This document shows positions 10,082-20,474 of a stretch of 64,000 bases of DNA, one piece after another. The first letter of the stretch is position 1. Every line of letters starts with the position of its first letter. The translations under genes and the position numbers were made by a program. Below the pieces are notes generated by a model. The model was not told the origin of the DNA. It worked only from the letters and a program-made list of their open reading frames with translations, and did no database searches. Origin of the DNA: Rhodobacter viridis (GTDB lineage: Bacteria; Pseudomonadota; Alphaproteobacteria; Rhodobacterales; Rhodobacteraceae); contig NZ_QJTK01000002.1 in the NCBI RefSeq assembly GCF_003217355.1, positions 62,001-126,000 on the forward strand. Reading direction: 5' to 3'.

Positions 10082-11034
10082 TTCTCTGCGACACTCAGCG
10101 GGAACTCCGGCAGTTGCATCAGCACCGAGCCCTCGCCATCGCCACAGTCGGGCATCGCAATCGCCAGCATCGCATCGTCGGAGCCCTTGCCCAGCTTCCG
10201 CAGGACAACGCCGGTAACATTCTGACCGCAGGTCTTTTCGGTCACCGGCGCATCGAGCACGAGATCGATGTCGGACATGGCGATCGGGGCGGAATAGATC
10301 TGCACCGCCATCACCTCCCCGGGAACGCTGTAGCTTGCCATCCAGCCGCCGTTCCTGGTGTCGGGCGTCCGCGGCGCCTGTTGCCAGACATCGCCGATCG
10401 ATCCCGGCTCGGCGCCGTATTCGTAGCCGTGCAACTGCACCCCGGTTTGGGCTGCGGTGATCACCGCGATGCGGTTGTAGTCGGCGACCTCGGGCACGGT
10501 CACGGTGACCATCGGCGGCAGCCCGATCCGGTCGAGGCGGAGCAGGAAGAGCGCCTCCGGGGCAAAGGCGGGGACGATGCCTTGCCAGCCCCCCTCGGCG
10601 GACAGTTGGATCGGCAGGCGCAGCCCTTCGTGGCGGATCTCGGCCTTTTGCCCGGCCTCACAGGGCGCGCTGACCGTCAGCAGGACCGAACCGCCCGGCG
10701 CGGGTTCGCCGCGAAGCTGCGGCTCGGCGCAAGCCGGTTTGGCAAAGCCGTGGCTCTGCGCGGGACTGTCCTCGGGCAGGGGACCGAGCGCGGCATCGAC
10801 GGCGGGACCACGCATCTCCGGGCGGGGCAGCGGCGGCGGGGCGAGAGCGGCCTCGGCCAGATGTACTTCGCTGCGCGCGGCGGGCCGGGCCTGCTGCAGG
10901 GTGACGGGCTCCGAGGCAGAGGGAACAGGACTCGCCATCTGGCCTTCCGGGACAGAATTCTGCATGACATGGCCGGTGGCCGCGGCCAAGACGAAGGTGG
11001 TGCAAACAAGCGCAATCTTGTGAAGCGGTTTCAT
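10078..11034 (-). CDS. conserved secreted protein of unknown function
   Basis: A 318-residue protein. The start MKPLHKIALVCTTFVLAAATGHV is a signal peptide; an earlier in-frame start (11085) would bury it. A Pro/Ala-rich low-complexity stretch (residues about 30-95) is followed by a domain with regularly spaced Cys residues (near KPACAEPQL, SAPCEAG, EKTCGQN, MPDCGDG), which suggests disulfides in the periplasm. No enzyme motif is visible. It lies downstream of secA on the same strand, about 200 bases away behind a terminator, and converges on radC. Some relatives next to secA carry the label translocase, but nothing in the sequence supports that role. Confidence 0.75.
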   Translation of the reverse strand: MKPLHKIALVCTTFVLAAATGHVMQNSVPEGQMASPVPSASEPVTLQQARPAARSEVHLAEAALAPPPLPRPEMRGPAVDAALGPLPEDSPAQSHGFAKPACAEPQLRGEPAPGGSVLLTVSAPCEAGQKAEIRHEGLRLPIQLSAEGGWQGIVPAFAPEALFLLRLDRIGLPPMVTVTVPEVADYNRIAVITAAQTGVQLHGYEYGAEPGSIGDVWQQAPRTPDTRNGGWMASYSVPGEVMAVQIYSAPIAMSDIDLVLDAPVTEKTCGQNVTGVVLRKLGKGSDDAMLAIAMPDCGDGEGSVLMQLPEFPLSVAEN

Positions 11035-11176
11035 GTCCGTCAACTCCTGACATCTTGCCGGAAGGTTAACGGAAGATCTCGGCAAAGCTTGGGCCGGACT
11101 GCGGCATGGTTTCCAAATCGGAAACGGAGTCGTTTCGGGCAGATCCTCTAAAATTTAACGAAAATCAGCAGGGTGG

Positions 11177-11209
11177 AAAACGGCGGCGCGGATCTTCTCC
11201 ACGCCGCCG
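11177..11209 (-). terminator. Rho-independent terminator after secA
   Basis: Read on the minus strand: CGGCGGCG, a 13-base loop, CGCCGCCG, then TTTT. The stem arms are 11202-11209 and 11181-11188. It ends the secA transcript 23 bases after its stop. Confidence 0.75.
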
Positions 11210-11231
11210 CCATCATTCTTCCACAATCGCC

Positions 11232-13952
11232 TCAGACCAGACGGCCGTGGCAGTGCTTGAACTTCTCGCCCGAGCCGCAGGGGCAGGGATCATTGCGCGA
11301 GGGCTCGCCCCAGGTCGTGGGGTCCGATTCGACGAAGCCCGGAGCGGCTGCGGCCATCTCAAGCGCGGGCTGCGGCGCGGGGGCCGTAACCTCGGCCGGG
11401 GCCGCCACGGTCGCTTCGGCCGCGGCAAGGGCGGCCGCCTGCTGACGCAGCAGTTCGGCGCGTTCCTCCTCGCTCATCGGGCGGATCTGGCCAAGGCGCT
11501 TCGTCACTTCATAACGCAGGCTGTCGAGCATGCTTTCGAACAGCTGGAAGGACTCGGTCTTGTATTCCGACAGCGGATCGCGCTGCGCATAGCCGCGGAA
11601 GCCCACGACCGAGCGCAGATGTTCGAGCGTCACCAGATGCTCGCGCCATTTGCTGTCGATCGTCTGCAGCAGGATCTGCTTTTCGATCACGCGCATCGTG
11701 TCGCCACCGAAGGCCTGCGCTTTCTGTTCCATCACCGCATCCAGCGCATCGGTCACGCGCTGCGCCAGCTCGACCTGATCCACGCCTTCTTCGGCAGCCC
11801 ATTGCGCCAGCGGCAGATCAACCCCGGTGTGCTCGATGAAGGCTTCGCGCATGCCTTCCACATCCCATTGATCGACATAGCTTTTCGGGGGCGCGTAATC
11901 GTCGATCAGATCGTCGATCACCTGCTGACGCATGTCGGCGACGATCTCGGAAATCTCTTCGGTTTCCATGATCTCGCGGCGCTGGCTGAACACCGCCTTG
12001 CGCTGGTCGTTCATCACGTCGTCGAATTTCAGAAGCTGCTTGCGCCAGTCGAAGTTGCGGCCTTCGACCTTGGCCTGGGCGCGTTCCAGCGACTTGTTCA
12101 CCCAGGGGTGGATGATCGCCTCGCCTTCCTTCATGCCCAGTTTCGACAGCACGCCTTCGAGCCGGTCCGAACCGAAAATGCGCATCAGGTCATCTTCGAG
12201 CGACAGGAAGAACAGCGAGCGGCCGGGGTCGCCCTGACGGCCCGAGCGGCCGCGCAGCTGGTTGTCGATGCGGCGGCTTTCGTGCCGTTCCGTGGCCAGA
12301 ACAAACAGGCCACCGGCCTCGATCACCTTCTGCTTTTCGTCGGCATGTTCGGCCTCGATCCGGGCGCGGACTTCTTCGGGTGCGGCTTCGGGATTGGCGG
12401 CGATTTCTTCCAGCACCTTCATCTCGACGTTGCCGCCCAGCTGAATGTCGGTGCCGCGACCGGCCATGTTCGTCGCGATGGTGATCGCGCCCAGACGACC
12501 GGCATCGGCAACGATCTGCGCTTCCTGTTCGTGCTGACGCGCGTTCAGCACGTTATGCGGCAGCCCCTCGGCCTTGAGCATGTCCGACAGCATCTCGGAT
12601 TTCTCGATCGAGGTGGTGCCCACCAGCGTCGGCTGGCCCTTTTCATGCGCGGTCTTGATCGCCTCGATCACCGCGGCGTATTTTTCCCGCGCGGTGCGAT
12701 ACACGCGGTCGTGTTCGTCCTTCCGGGCGACGGGCCGGTTCGTCGGCACTTCGACCACACCGAGCTTGTAGATGTCGCCGAATTCCTCGGCCTCGGTCAC
12801 GGCGGTGCCGGTCATGCCCGCCAGTTTCTCGTAGAGGCGGAAGTAGTTCTGGAAGGTCACCGAGGCGAGCGTGACGTTCTCGGGCTGGATCGTCACCCGT
12901 TCCTTGGCCTCGATCGCCTGATGCAAACCATCCGACAGGCGGCGGCCCTTCATCATCCGGCCGGTGAATTCGTCGATCAGCACGATCTCGTCATCGGCCA
13001 CGACATAGTTCTGATCCTTGAAGAACAGCTTGTGCGCCCGCAAAGCCTGCCCGATGTGGTGCACGATCGTCGTGCTTTCCGGGTCATAAAGCGACTGGCC
13101 TTCGGGCAGCAGACCATCGGCCTGCAGCTTCTGTTCCAGAAACTCGTTGCCTTCCTCGGTGAAGGTCGCGTTGCGCTGCTTTTCGTCGAGCTTGTAATGC
13201 TCTTCGGTCAGGAACGGGATGTAGGCGTCGAGCGTGCGATACATGTCCGAGCGATCCTGCGACGGGCCGGAAATGATCAGCGGCGTCCGCGCCTCGTCGA
13301 TCAGGATGCTGTCCACCTCGTCGACGATGGCGAAGAAGTGATCTCGCTGATACATCTCGGCGACCGAGGATTTCATGTTGTCGCGCAGATAATCGAAGCC
13401 AAGCTCGTTGTTCGTCGCATAGGTGATGTCGGCGGCATAGGCGGCGCGCTTCTCATCATCGGGCTGGAACGGATAGACGACGCCGCAGGTCAGGCCCAGA
13501 TGGCGATAGACCTTGCCCATCCATTCCGAGTCGCGCTTGGCGAGGTAATCGTTCACCGTGACGATATGCACGCCCTTGCCCGCGAGCGCGTTCAGATAGG
13601 CCGGGAAGGTCGCGACAAGGGTCTTGCCCTCGCCCGTCTTCATCTCGGAAATGTTGCCCTGATGCAGGAAGATCCCGCCCATCAGCTGGGTGTCGAAGGC
13701 ACGCAGGCCAAGCGCCCGGCGCGCGGCTTCACGGCAATTGGCAAAGGCTTCGACGAGAAGATCGTCAAGATCCTCGCCCGATTGCGCGCGCGCTTGCAAT
13801 TCGCGGGTCTTGGCCACGATCTCGGCATCGGAGAGCTTTTCGAAGGCCGGTTCCAGCGCGTTGATCTTCGCCACCAGCGGACGCGTGCGCTTGACCTTGC
13901 GGTCGTTGGGCGTGCCGAAGAGCTTTCTTCCAATGTAACCGAGGCCCAGCAT
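11232..13952 (-). CDS. secA: preprotein translocase ATPase
   Basis: A 906-residue SecA, which drives secretory proteins through SecYEG with ATP. The Walker A motif is in [12 protein letters not shown], the DEAD-type Walker B in [16 protein letters not shown], followed by the preprotein cross-linking domain, the second helicase half ([14 protein letters not shown]) and a long helical scaffold. The C-terminus has a zinc-binding SEC-C motif ([14 protein letters not shown]) that contacts SecB. The ATG at 13952 ([13 protein letters not shown]) is the family start; upstream in-frame codons are leader. It is divergent from the parvulin gene. Confidence 0.97.
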   Translation of the reverse strand: MLGLGYIGRKLFGTPNDRKVKRTRPLVAKINALEPAFEKLSDAEIVAKTRELQARAQSGEDLDDLLVEAFANCREAARRALGLRAFDTQLMGGIFLHQGNISEMKTGEGKTLVATFPAYLNALAGKGVHIVTVNDYLAKRDSEWMGKVYRHLGLTCGVVYPFQPDDEKRAAYAADITYATNNELGFDYLRDNMKSSVAEMYQRDHFFAIVDEVDSILIDEARTPLIISGPSQDRSDMYRTLDAYIPFLTEEHYKLDEKQRNATFTEEGNEFLEQKLQADGLLPEGQSLYDPESTTIVHHIGQALRAHKLFFKDQNYVVADDEIVLIDEFTGRMMKGRRLSDGLHQAIEAKERVTIQPENVTLASVTFQNYFRLYEKLAGMTGTAVTEAEEFGDIYKLGVVEVPTNRPVARKDEHDRVYRTAREKYAAVIEAIKTAHEKGQPTLVGTTSIEKSEMLSDMLKAEGLPHNVLNARQHEQEAQIVADAGRLGAITIATNMAGRGTDIQLGGNVEMKVLEEIAANPEAAPEEVRARIEAEHADEKQKVIEAGGLFVLATERHESRRIDNQLRGRSGRQGDPGRSLFFLSLEDDLMRIFGSDRLEGVLSKLGMKEGEAIIHPWVNKSLERAQAKVEGRNFDWRKQLLKFDDVMNDQRKAVFSQRREIMETEEISEIVADMRQQVIDDLIDDYAPPKSYVDQWDVEGMREAFIEHTGVDLPLAQWAAEEGVDQVELAQRVTDALDAVMEQKAQAFGGDTMRVIEKQILLQTIDSKWREHLVTLEHLRSVVGFRGYAQRDPLSEYKTESFQLFESMLDSLRYEVTKRLGQIRPMSEEERAELLRQQAAALAAAEATVAAPAEVTAPAPQPALEMAAAAPGFVESDPTTWGEPSRNDPCPCGSGEKFKHCHGRLV

Positions 13953-14070
13953 TTTTTCTCCGCGGGTTCGTCTGACCAAATCGTGTGAAATGCGGTCTTG
14001 TCGCACCCGTCACACGACCGTAGAACGGCAAGCGGATAAGGGCGAAACGGCCTTCACAGGACCCTTGGCG

Positions 14071-14099
14071 ATGTAAGGGGCTGCCGTCCGAGTGTCAAC
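14071..14099 (-). promoter_or_regulatory. probable sigma-70 promoter of secA
   Basis: On the minus strand TTGACA (14094-14099), a 17-base spacer, then TACATC (14071-14076). The -35 box is perfect, the -10 box weak. It faces secA and leaves a leader of about 115 bases. Confidence 0.5.
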
Positions 14100-14135
14100 G
14101 CCGCGGGCTGCCGCGGCCCTGCGGGAGAGGCTTTG

Positions 14136-15005
14136 ATGCCGATTTTCACACGAGTTCTGGGTTCCGCGGCCGTGATGGCGCTTCTGGCCGCCCCGGCGCT
14201 GGCCGAAGACGCCGCCAAACCGGCCAAGATGCCGAGCCCGGATACGGTCGTTGCCACCGTCGACGGCACCGAAATCACGCTGGGCATGATGGTCAATGTC
14301 CGCAACAGCCTGCCCGCGGAATATCAGCAATTGCCCGATCAGGTGCTGTTCAACGGCGTTCTGGATCAGCTGGTGCAGCAGACCGCGCTCGCCAAGATCG
14401 GCGAAGGCATGATGACGCACCGCGACGAGGTTGCGCTTGAAGTCGAACGCCGCGCCTATCTGGCCGGGATGCTGCTCGACTATACCGCCGACCGCGCGGT
14501 GACGCCCGAGAAGCTGAAGTCCGCCTATGACGCGAAATTCGCCAAGGCCGAACCGAGCCGCGAATATCACGCCGCGCATATCATCGTGGCCTCCGAGGAC
14601 GAGGCGAAGAAGATCAAGGCCGAGATCGACGGCGGCGCCGATTTCGCCGAAGAGGCGAAGTCGAAATCGAAAGATGGCGCGGCGGCGAATGGCGGCGATC
14701 TGGGCTGGTTCGACCTCTCTGCGATGGTGCCGCCCTTTGCCGAAGCCGTGGCCGCGATGAAGCCGGGCGAGGTCAAGGGCCCGGTGCAGACCGAATATGG
14801 CTGGCACGTGATCAAGCTGATGGACAGCCGTCTGGCGGCGGCGCCGACGCTGGAAGAAGCCACCGCCGAGCTGTCGGGCGACCTGCGCCAGAAGGCCGTG
14901 CAGGATCGCGTGAATGACACCGTGGCGAAGGCCAAGGTTGAAAAGCATGTCGAGGGGATCGATCCGGCCGTGCTGAAGGCCCCGAACTTCTTCGGCGAAA
15001 AGTAA
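14136..15005 (+). CDS. periplasmic peptidyl-prolyl isomerase, parvulin type
   Basis: A 289-residue protein with a signal peptide (MALLAAPALAED cleavage region). It has a SurA-like N-terminal chaperone segment (TVDGTEITLGMMVNVRN), a central PpiC/rotamase domain at about residues 145-235 (EYHAAHIIVASEDEAKK, then GGDLGWFDLSAMVPPFAEA and TEYGWHVIKL), and a helical C-terminus. It should speed proline isomerisation of exported proteins and assist outer-membrane protein folding. GGGAGAGG precedes the ATG; a TTG three bases upstream is less likely. It is followed 26 bases later by argJ and is divergent from secA. Confidence 0.9.
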   Translation: MPIFTRVLGSAAVMALLAAPALAEDAAKPAKMPSPDTVVATVDGTEITLGMMVNVRNSLPAEYQQLPDQVLFNGVLDQLVQQTALAKIGEGMMTHRDEVALEVERRAYLAGMLLDYTADRAVTPEKLKSAYDAKFAKAEPSREYHAAHIIVASEDEAKKIKAEIDGGADFAEEAKSKSKDGAAANGGDLGWFDLSAMVPPFAEAVAAMKPGEVKGPVQTEYGWHVIKLMDSRLAAAPTLEEATAELSGDLRQKAVQDRVNDTVAKAKVEKHVEGIDPAVLKAPNFFGEK

Positions 15006-15031
15006 GACCACCGGACTGAGGGGAGAGGACG

Positions 15032-16489
15032 ATGGCGAAGAAACGCGAACTCGAGGAAAAGATCGAGCGGCTGAAATCCAAGGTGAAGGATCTGCGCTCG
15101 CAACTGGGCGAGATCACCGAGGATGCGGTGGCGATGCTGCGTGACGAGGTGACGGAAGTCGCCTCGGCGCTGCGCGAAGGCGTGGCCGAAGCCGCTGCCG
15201 CAGCTGCCGCCGCGGCCAGCGAAACGGCTGCGCCGCCCGTGAAGGCCAAGAACCCGGTCTCGCCCCTCGCCCCTGCCGCTTTCCCGGCGCTGCCGGTGAT
15301 CGAGGGCGTGTCCTTCGCCGCCGCCGCCGCGGGCGTGCGCTATGCGGGCCGGACCGACGTGATGCTGGCGCAGATCGCGCCCGGATCGACGATTGCGGGG
15401 GTGTTCACCACCTCCACGACCCGGGCGGCCTGCGTGCTCGACTGTCAGGCGAAACTGGCCGGGATGGCGGATGAAACCACGGGTGCGGCGATTGTCGTGA
15501 ACTCGGGCAATGCCAATGCCTTCACCGGCGCCGCCGGGCAGGCCTCGGTCGATGCGGTGACCGGCGCCGTGGCCGCGGCGCTCGATCTGCCGATCAACCG
15601 GGTCTTCTCGTCCTCCACCGGGGTGATCGGCGAGGCGCTGCCGCATGAGCGCATCGTTGCCGCCATGCCCGGCCTTGTGGCCGCGCTCGATCCGGCGGGC
15701 ATGGAGGCCGCCGCGCGGGCGATCATGACCACCGACACCTTCCCCAAGGGCGCCTGCGCCGAGGTGCAGGGCGAAGGCGGGGTGATCCGCATTGCGGGCA
15801 TCGCCAAGGGCTCGGGGATGATCGCGCCGAACATGGCGACGATGCTGGTTTATCTCTTCACCGATGCGAAGATCCCGTCGAAGATGCTGCAAAAGATGCT
15901 GTCGCGGCATGTCGATGACACGTTCAACGCGATCACCGTCGACAGCGATACCTCCACCTCGGATGCGCTGATCCTTGCCGCCACCGGCCGGTCGGCGGCG
16001 GCCGAGATCACCGATCTGCGCTCGCGCGCGGCGAAGGATTTCGAGGCCGCGCTGCATGGCGTGATGCTCGATCTGGCGCAGCAGGTGGTGCGCGATGGCG
16101 AAGGCGCGACGAAATTCGTCGAGATCCGGGTGAGTGGCGCCGCCAATGCCGATGATGCGCACAAGGTGGCGATGGCGGTGGCGAATTCGCCGCTGGTGAA
16201 GACCGCGATCGCGGGCGAGGATGCGAACTGGGGGCGGGTCGTTGCGGCCGTCGGCAAGTCGGGCGCCAAGGCTGACCGCGACAAGCTGCGGATTTCCTTC
16301 GGCGACATGGTTCTGGCCGAGAATGGCTGGCGCGTGCCGGATTATTCCGAGGAAGCGGCCTCGGCCTACATGAAGGGGCAGGAGCTGGTGATCGGCATCG
16401 ATCTGGGGCTGGGCAAGGCGGCGAAATCCGTCTTCACCTGCGACCTGACGCATCGCTACATCGACATCAACGCGGATTACCGCTCGTGA
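15032..16489 (+). CDS. argJ: bifunctional ornithine acetyltransferase / N-acetylglutamate synthase with N-terminal coiled-coil extension
   Basis: ArgJ moves the acetyl group from N-acetylornithine to glutamate in the cyclic arginine pathway. From residue 75 on the family is clear: VSPLAPAAFPALPVIEGV, VVNSGNANAFTG, and the self-cleavage site KGSGMIAPNMAT with the nucleophile Thr at position 270. The length is 485 instead of about 405-415. The extra 69 residues are a charged coiled coil (RELEEKIERLKSKVKDLRSQ) followed by an Ala-rich linker. A GTG at 15239 (codon 70) would give the canonical ArgJ start, but the ATG at 15032 has the better ribosome site (GAGGGGAGAGG). The extension may be real or a separate translated start. 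Confidence 0.9.
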   Translation: MAKKRELEEKIERLKSKVKDLRSQLGEITEDAVAMLRDEVTEVASALREGVAEAAAAAAAAASETAAPPVKAKNPVSPLAPAAFPALPVIEGVSFAAAAAGVRYAGRTDVMLAQIAPGSTIAGVFTTSTTRAACVLDCQAKLAGMADETTGAAIVVNSGNANAFTGAAGQASVDAVTGAVAAALDLPINRVFSSSTGVIGEALPHERIVAAMPGLVAALDPAGMEAAARAIMTTDTFPKGACAEVQGEGGVIRIAGIAKGSGMIAPNMATMLVYLFTDAKIPSKMLQKMLSRHVDDTFNAITVDSDTSTSDALILAATGRSAAAEITDLRSRAAKDFEAALHGVMLDLAQQVVRDGEGATKFVEIRVSGAANADDAHKVAMAVANSPLVKTAIAGEDANWGRVVAAVGKSGAKADRDKLRISFGDMVLAENGWRVPDYSEEAASAYMKGQELVIGIDLGLGKAAKSVFTCDLTHRYIDINADYRS

Positions 16490-16923
16490 CCTCGCCCTGT
16501 GGTCCGTCGCCCGCGCTGACCACGGCGCGGGTGGTTCTGGTCAGCGCGGTGGCGCTGATCGACACCGATGGCCGGGTGCTGCTCGCGCAGCGCCCGGAAG
16601 GCAAGTCGCTGGCCGGGCTCTGGGAGTTTCCGGGCGGCAAGGTCGAGCCGGGCGAAACCCCCGAGGCGGCGCTGATCCGCGAGCTGCACGAGGAACTGGG
16701 CATCGACACCTGGGGCAGCTGCCTGGCGCCGCTGACCTTTGCCAGCCACAGCTATGAAAGCTTCCATCTGCTGATGCCGCTCTTCGCCTGCCGTCGCTGG
16801 GCGGGCACGCCGCAACCGCGGGAAGGGCAGAAACTGGCCTGGGTCACGCCCGCGAAGCTGCGCGACTACCCGATGCCGCCCGCCGACGAGCCACTCATTC
16901 CGGTGCTTCAGGACTGGCTCTGA
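16486..16923 (+). CDS. mutT: MutT-like Nudix hydrolase (8-oxo-dGTP diphosphatase type)
   Basis: A 145-residue Nudix protein. The Nudix box spans residues about 51-72: GGKVEPGETPEAALIRELHE, then ELGI. The LLAQRPEGKSLAGLWEFPGG run just before it is typical of MutT, which clears 8-oxo-dGTP from the nucleotide pool. The start is GTG in a GTGA overlap with the argJ stop, so translation is coupled to argJ. With mutY 11 kb away it would complete part of the GO repair system, but they are not in one operon. Confidence 0.88.
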   Translation: MTSPCGPSPALTTARVVLVSAVALIDTDGRVLLAQRPEGKSLAGLWEFPGGKVEPGETPEAALIRELHEELGIDTWGSCLAPLTFASHSYESFHLLMPLFACRRWAGTPQPREGQKLAWVTPAKLRDYPMPPADEPLIPVLQDWL

Positions 16924-17096
16924 CGGCGCGGGCGCAGCATAAATTCCTGCAGTGCAGCAATTTTCCTGCGTCATGGCGCCACAGACAGCAACAAAGCTAT
17001 CCAAAAGATACTTCCCGGGTAACTTTTCGTTTGCACTTTGTTAACCATTCGTGACTAAGCTCAAGGTGTAATCGAGATTTCTAGGGAGGATGTCTC

Positions 17097-17234
17097 ATGC
17101 TTCGCACTATCGTTGTCGGCAGCTGCGTCTCCGTGCAGGGAACGTTCGAGTCGCAGCTCGAAAACGGAAAAATCGTTGTTCGCGTCGGCGATCGGCTGTT
17201 CGCCGGCAAGCCCGTGATGCGTCAGAACGCCTGA
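17097..17234 (+). CDS. 45-residue small protein of unknown function
   Basis: An ATG at 17097 preceded by a strong ribosome site (AGGGAGGA, 6 bases before the start) opens a 45-codon frame ending TGA at 17232-17234. The product begins MLRTIVVGSCVSVQGTFES, continues with alternating hydrophobic strands (KIVVRVGDRLFAGKPV) and ends MRQNA, so it looks like a tiny beta-rich fold. The gene has its own 170-base upstream region and its own terminator 31 bases after the stop, which argues that it is real. I recall similar mini-proteins in Rhodobacterales but no function is known to me. Confidence 0.7.
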   Translation: MLRTIVVGSCVSVQGTFESQLENGKIVVRVGDRLFAGKPVMRQNA

Positions 17235-17264
17235 TCGACCAACCGAATACCACTCACGAACAGC

Positions 17265-17290
17265 AAAAGGGGGGCTTTCGCCCCCCTTTT
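17265..17290. terminator. bidirectional terminator between the mini-gene and infB
   Basis: AAAAGGGGGGC (17265-17275), loop TTTC, GCCCCCCTTTT (17280-17290). A perfect 11-bp stem with A-run and T-run on opposite sides ends both the plus-strand mini-gene and the minus-strand infB operon. Confidence 0.92.
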
Positions 17291-17321
17291 CTTTTCCGCG
17301 GTCTCGCCGAGGCGACGAAGG

Positions 17322-19847
17322 TCAGAGCTTGCGCTCGACCTCCTCGCGCTCGAAGATTTCGATGACGTCGCCCGCGCGGACGTCGTCGTAGTTCTCGAAG
17401 GCCATGCCGCATTCCTGACCGGACTGCACTTCCTTGACCTCGTCCTTGAAGCGCTTGAGCGTCTTCAGCGTGCCTTCGTGGATCACCACGTTGTCGCGCA
17501 GCAGGCGCACACCGGCCGAGCGACGGGCCACACCTTCGGTGACAAGGCAGCCAGCGACCTTGCCGACGCCGGAAACCTTGAAGACTTCCTTGATCGCGGC
17601 ATAGCCGATGAAGTTCTCGCGGACTTCGTTCTTGAGCAGGCCCGAGGCGGCGGCTTTGATGTCGTCCACCAGATCGTAGATGATCGAGTAGTAGCGGATC
17701 TCGACGCCCTTCTGGTTCGCGGCGGCACGCGCGGGCGCATTGGCCCGGACGTTGAAGCCGATCACCGGCGCCCCCGAAGCTTCGGCCAGACCGACGTCGC
17801 TTTCGGTGATCGCGCCAACGCCCGAATGCAGCACGCGCACGCGGACCTCGTCGTTGCCGATCTTTTCCAGCGCCTGGGCGATGGCTTCCGCCGAGCCCTG
17901 CACGTCGGCCTTGACCAGCACCGGCAGTTCCGAGACGTTCTCATCCGCCTTGGCCTTCGCCATGAGCTGTTCGAGCGTCGTCGCGGCGCCCGCAGCGGCG
18001 CGTTTGTCCTTGGCGGCTTTCTCGCGGTAATCCGCGATTTCACGCGCCTGGGCTTCGGTTTCGACGACGTTCAGCACGTCACCGGCTTCCGGCGTGCCAT
18101 TGAGACCCAGCACCTCGACCGGAACCGAGGGACCGGCTTCGTCGACGCGCTCGCCCTTGTCGTTGATCAGCGCGCGCACCTTGCCCCACTGCTCGCCGAC
18201 GACAAAGATGTCGCCGCGCTTCAGCGTGCCGTGCTGCACCAGAACCGTCGCCACCGGCCCGCGGCCGACGTCGAGTTTCGCTTCGATCACCGCGCCCTGC
18301 GCCGCGCGGCCGGGGTTGGCGCGCAACTCGAGGATCTCGGCCTGCAGTGCGATCGCTTCGAGCAGCTTGTCGAGACCGAGGCCGGTCTTGGCCGAAACCT
18401 CGACCGTCTGCACCTCGCCGCCCATCTCTTCGACGACGACTTCGTGCTGCAAAAGGTCGGTCCGCACTTTCTGCGGATTGGCCGAATGCTTGTCGATCTT
18501 GTTGATCGCGACGATCATCGGCACCTTGGCGGCCTTGGCGTGGTTGATCGCCTCGATCGTCTGCGGCATCACCGCGTCATCGGCAGCCACCACGAGCACG
18601 ACAATGTCCGTCACCTGCGCGCCACGGGCGCGCATCGAGGTGAAGGCGGCGTGGCCGGGGGTGTCGAGGAAGGTCAGAACCGCCCCCGTCTCGGTCGTCA
18701 CCTGATAGGCGCCGATGTGCTGGGTGATCCCGCCCGCTTCGCCCGCCACCACATTGGCTTTGCGGATCGCATCCAGAAGCGAGGTCTTGCCGTGGTCGAC
18801 GTGGCCCATGATCGTGATGATCGGCGGACGCGATTGCAGGTCTTCGGCCTTGTCCTCGACGGTGTCGATCACCTGTTCCACGTCCGCATCCGAGACGCGC
18901 ACGGCGCGGTGGCCGAATTCCTCGATGATCAGTTCCGCGGTGTCGGCGTCGATGGCCTGGTTGGCCGTGACCATCATGCCCATCTTCATCAGGGCCTTGA
19001 TCACGTCGGCAGCCCGTTCGGCCATCCGGATCGCCAGTTCAGACACCACGATGGTTTCCGGCAACTGCACGTCGCGGACCATCTTTTCGGCTTTCTGGCC
19101 GAAGCCCATCGCCTTTTGACGCGCTTTTTCCTGCTTGCGCTTCATCGCGGCGAGCGAGCGCTGACGCCCGCCTTCGCCTTCGATGTCGCTCAGCGACAGC
19201 TTGCCGGCCCGACGGCCTTCGTCACCGCCCTTGGCGGCTTTCGCATTGCGGTCCGGCGTGGCGCTGCGATCGTCGCGGTCGCGGTCGGTCTTGCGCGGAC
19301 CGGTCGCCGAAACGCCCTTCGTCGCGGCGCGCGCGGCGGCGGCCTCGGCGGCAGCCGGATCGGCCGGAGCGGGCTTCGGCGCCGGTTTCGCCCGGACCTC
19401 TTCCTTTTTCTGCGCGCGCAGCTCGGCCTCGCGGGCCTTGCGCTCTTCTTCCTCGGCCTTCAGCCGCAGCGCTTCTTCGCGTTCGCGTTCTTCGCGTTCC
19501 TTGGCCTCGGCCTCGGCGCGACGGCGTTCGCGTTCTTCTTCGCGGGCCTTTTCATCGGCGGCGCGTTGCGCGGCCTCTTCGACCTCGCGGATTTTCGCGG
19601 CCTGCAGCGCCCTCAGGCGGCGTTCCATCTCGGCATCCGAGATGCCGGCAGGACGACGCGAAGGATCCCCCAGCGCGGGCGAACCGGCCGTCTTGGCAGG
19701 GGCTGCACCGGGTTTCGGCACAACCACCTTCTTGCGCTTGGTCTCGACCACCACATTTTTCGTGCGTCCGTGGCTGAAGCTCTGCTTCACCGAACCGGGG
19801 CGGGCGCCGCCAAGACCGAGGGGTTTTTTGCCGTCCGTATCGCTCAT
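17322..19847 (-). CDS. infB: translation initiation factor IF-2
   Basis: An 841-residue IF-2, a GTPase that places fMet-tRNA on the 30S subunit and promotes subunit joining. The N-terminal 300 residues are a charged, Glu/Arg/Ala-rich helical region, then the IF2-N domain, then the G domain with [12 protein letters not shown] (G1), DTPGHAAF (G3) and NKIDK (G4), then domains II-IV. The start [11 protein letters not shown] at 19847 overlaps the ylxR stop (ATGA); a much longer in-frame extension upstream is simply the ylxR region read out of frame. Last gene of the rimP-nusA-ylxR-infB operon. Confidence 0.96.
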   Translation of the reverse strand: MSDTDGKKPLGLGGARPGSVKQSFSHGRTKNVVVETKRKKVVVPKPGAAPAKTAGSPALGDPSRRPAGISDAEMERRLRALQAAKIREVEEAAQRAADEKAREEERERRRAEAEAKEREEREREEALRLKAEEEERKAREAELRAQKKEEVRAKPAPKPAPADPAAAEAAAARAATKGVSATGPRKTDRDRDDRSATPDRNAKAAKGGDEGRRAGKLSLSDIEGEGGRQRSLAAMKRKQEKARQKAMGFGQKAEKMVRDVQLPETIVVSELAIRMAERAADVIKALMKMGMMVTANQAIDADTAELIIEEFGHRAVRVSDADVEQVIDTVEDKAEDLQSRPPIITIMGHVDHGKTSLLDAIRKANVVAGEAGGITQHIGAYQVTTETGAVLTFLDTPGHAAFTSMRARGAQVTDIVVLVVAADDAVMPQTIEAINHAKAAKVPMIVAINKIDKHSANPQKVRTDLLQHEVVVEEMGGEVQTVEVSAKTGLGLDKLLEAIALQAEILELRANPGRAAQGAVIEAKLDVGRGPVATVLVQHGTLKRGDIFVVGEQWGKVRALINDKGERVDEAGPSVPVEVLGLNGTPEAGDVLNVVETEAQAREIADYREKAAKDKRAAAGAATTLEQLMAKAKADENVSELPVLVKADVQGSAEAIAQALEKIGNDEVRVRVLHSGVGAITESDVGLAEASGAPVIGFNVRANAPARAAANQKGVEIRYYSIIYDLVDDIKAAASGLLKNEVRENFIGYAAIKEVFKVSGVGKVAGCLVTEGVARRSAGVRLLRDNVVIHEGTLKTLKRFKDEVKEVQSGQECGMAFENYDDVRAGDVIEIFEREEVERKL

Positions 19848-20473
19848 GCCGTCTTCGTATCCTTCATGGCGGTATCGCCGCCGTCCTGCTTGCGCAAACC
19901 TGCAAGCCTTGCCGCTTCTCTGATTACACGCGGGGTGAGTCCCCCAGCCGCAAGCGCGCCGTGTATGGCATGGTCGCGGCCAAAAGCCAAACCCATTTCC
20001 GAGGCCGTCAGACAGCCGAACCAGCGCCCGCCGGGCGGAGTCCAGAGTTTGCCCTTGCCGCGCTCCGACCCGTCCGAGGCCTGGAACAGAACCTTGGCCT
20101 TGCCATCCGCCAGCCAGCCCTTGACCTTTTCGAAGCCGCAGACCGCGTGCCCGGTCTTGCGCGACAGCGAAACCAACTCCACCACCCGATGCGCGAGACC
20201 GTCTTCGACGATCTTGCACAGGTCTTCGGGCAGGGTCACCTGCGACCTTGCGGCGCGGGCAAACAGCCCCTTGGCCACCGCCTTTTCAAGCACGTCACGG
20301 TCCGACGTGACCCAGATCCCGCGGCCGGGAAGCTTTTCGGCCAGATCCGGGTAGATCATGCCATCGGGGCCAAGGACAAAGCGCACCAACCCGTTCTTCG
20401 GCCCCACATCGCCCGTGACGATGCAGCGCCGTTCCGGATCTTCGCTGTCTTTGTCCTTGCCGCCGCGGCTCAT
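19844..20473 (-). CDS. YlxR-like RNA-binding protein with L7Ae-like domain
   Basis: A 209-residue protein. The first 85 residues are the YlxR/DUF448 domain ([24 protein letters not shown], then LPGRGIWV), a predicted RNA-binding fold. The rest resembles the ribosomal L7Ae/L30e fold ([23 protein letters not shown], then [18 protein letters not shown]). It always travels with nusA and infB; the role is probably in transcription or ribosome function but is not established. The ATG at 20473 lies one base after the nusA stop, and the stop overlaps infB, so it is coupled on both sides. Confidence 0.88.
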   Translation of the reverse strand: MSRGGKDKDSEDPERRCIVTGDVGPKNGLVRFVLGPDGMIYPDLAEKLPGRGIWVTSDRDVLEKAVAKGLFARAARSQVTLPEDLCKIVEDGLAHRVVELVSLSRKTGHAVCGFEKVKGWLADGKAKVLFQASDGSERGKGKLWTPPGGRWFGCLTASEMGLAFGRDHAIHGALAAGGLTPRVIREAARLAGLRKQDGGDTAMKDTKTA

Positions 20474-20474
20474 C

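Noticed and set aside
11106-13988. A 960-codon open frame on the plus strand opposite secA
   Set aside because: It is the high-GC mirror of secA; its translation has biased, His/Leu/Gly-rich composition and no family likeness, while secA on the other strand is certain.
17478-20354. A 958-codon open frame on the plus strand opposite infB and ylxR
   Set aside because: Mirror of infB with no domain match; stops are rare in this GC-rich strand by chance.
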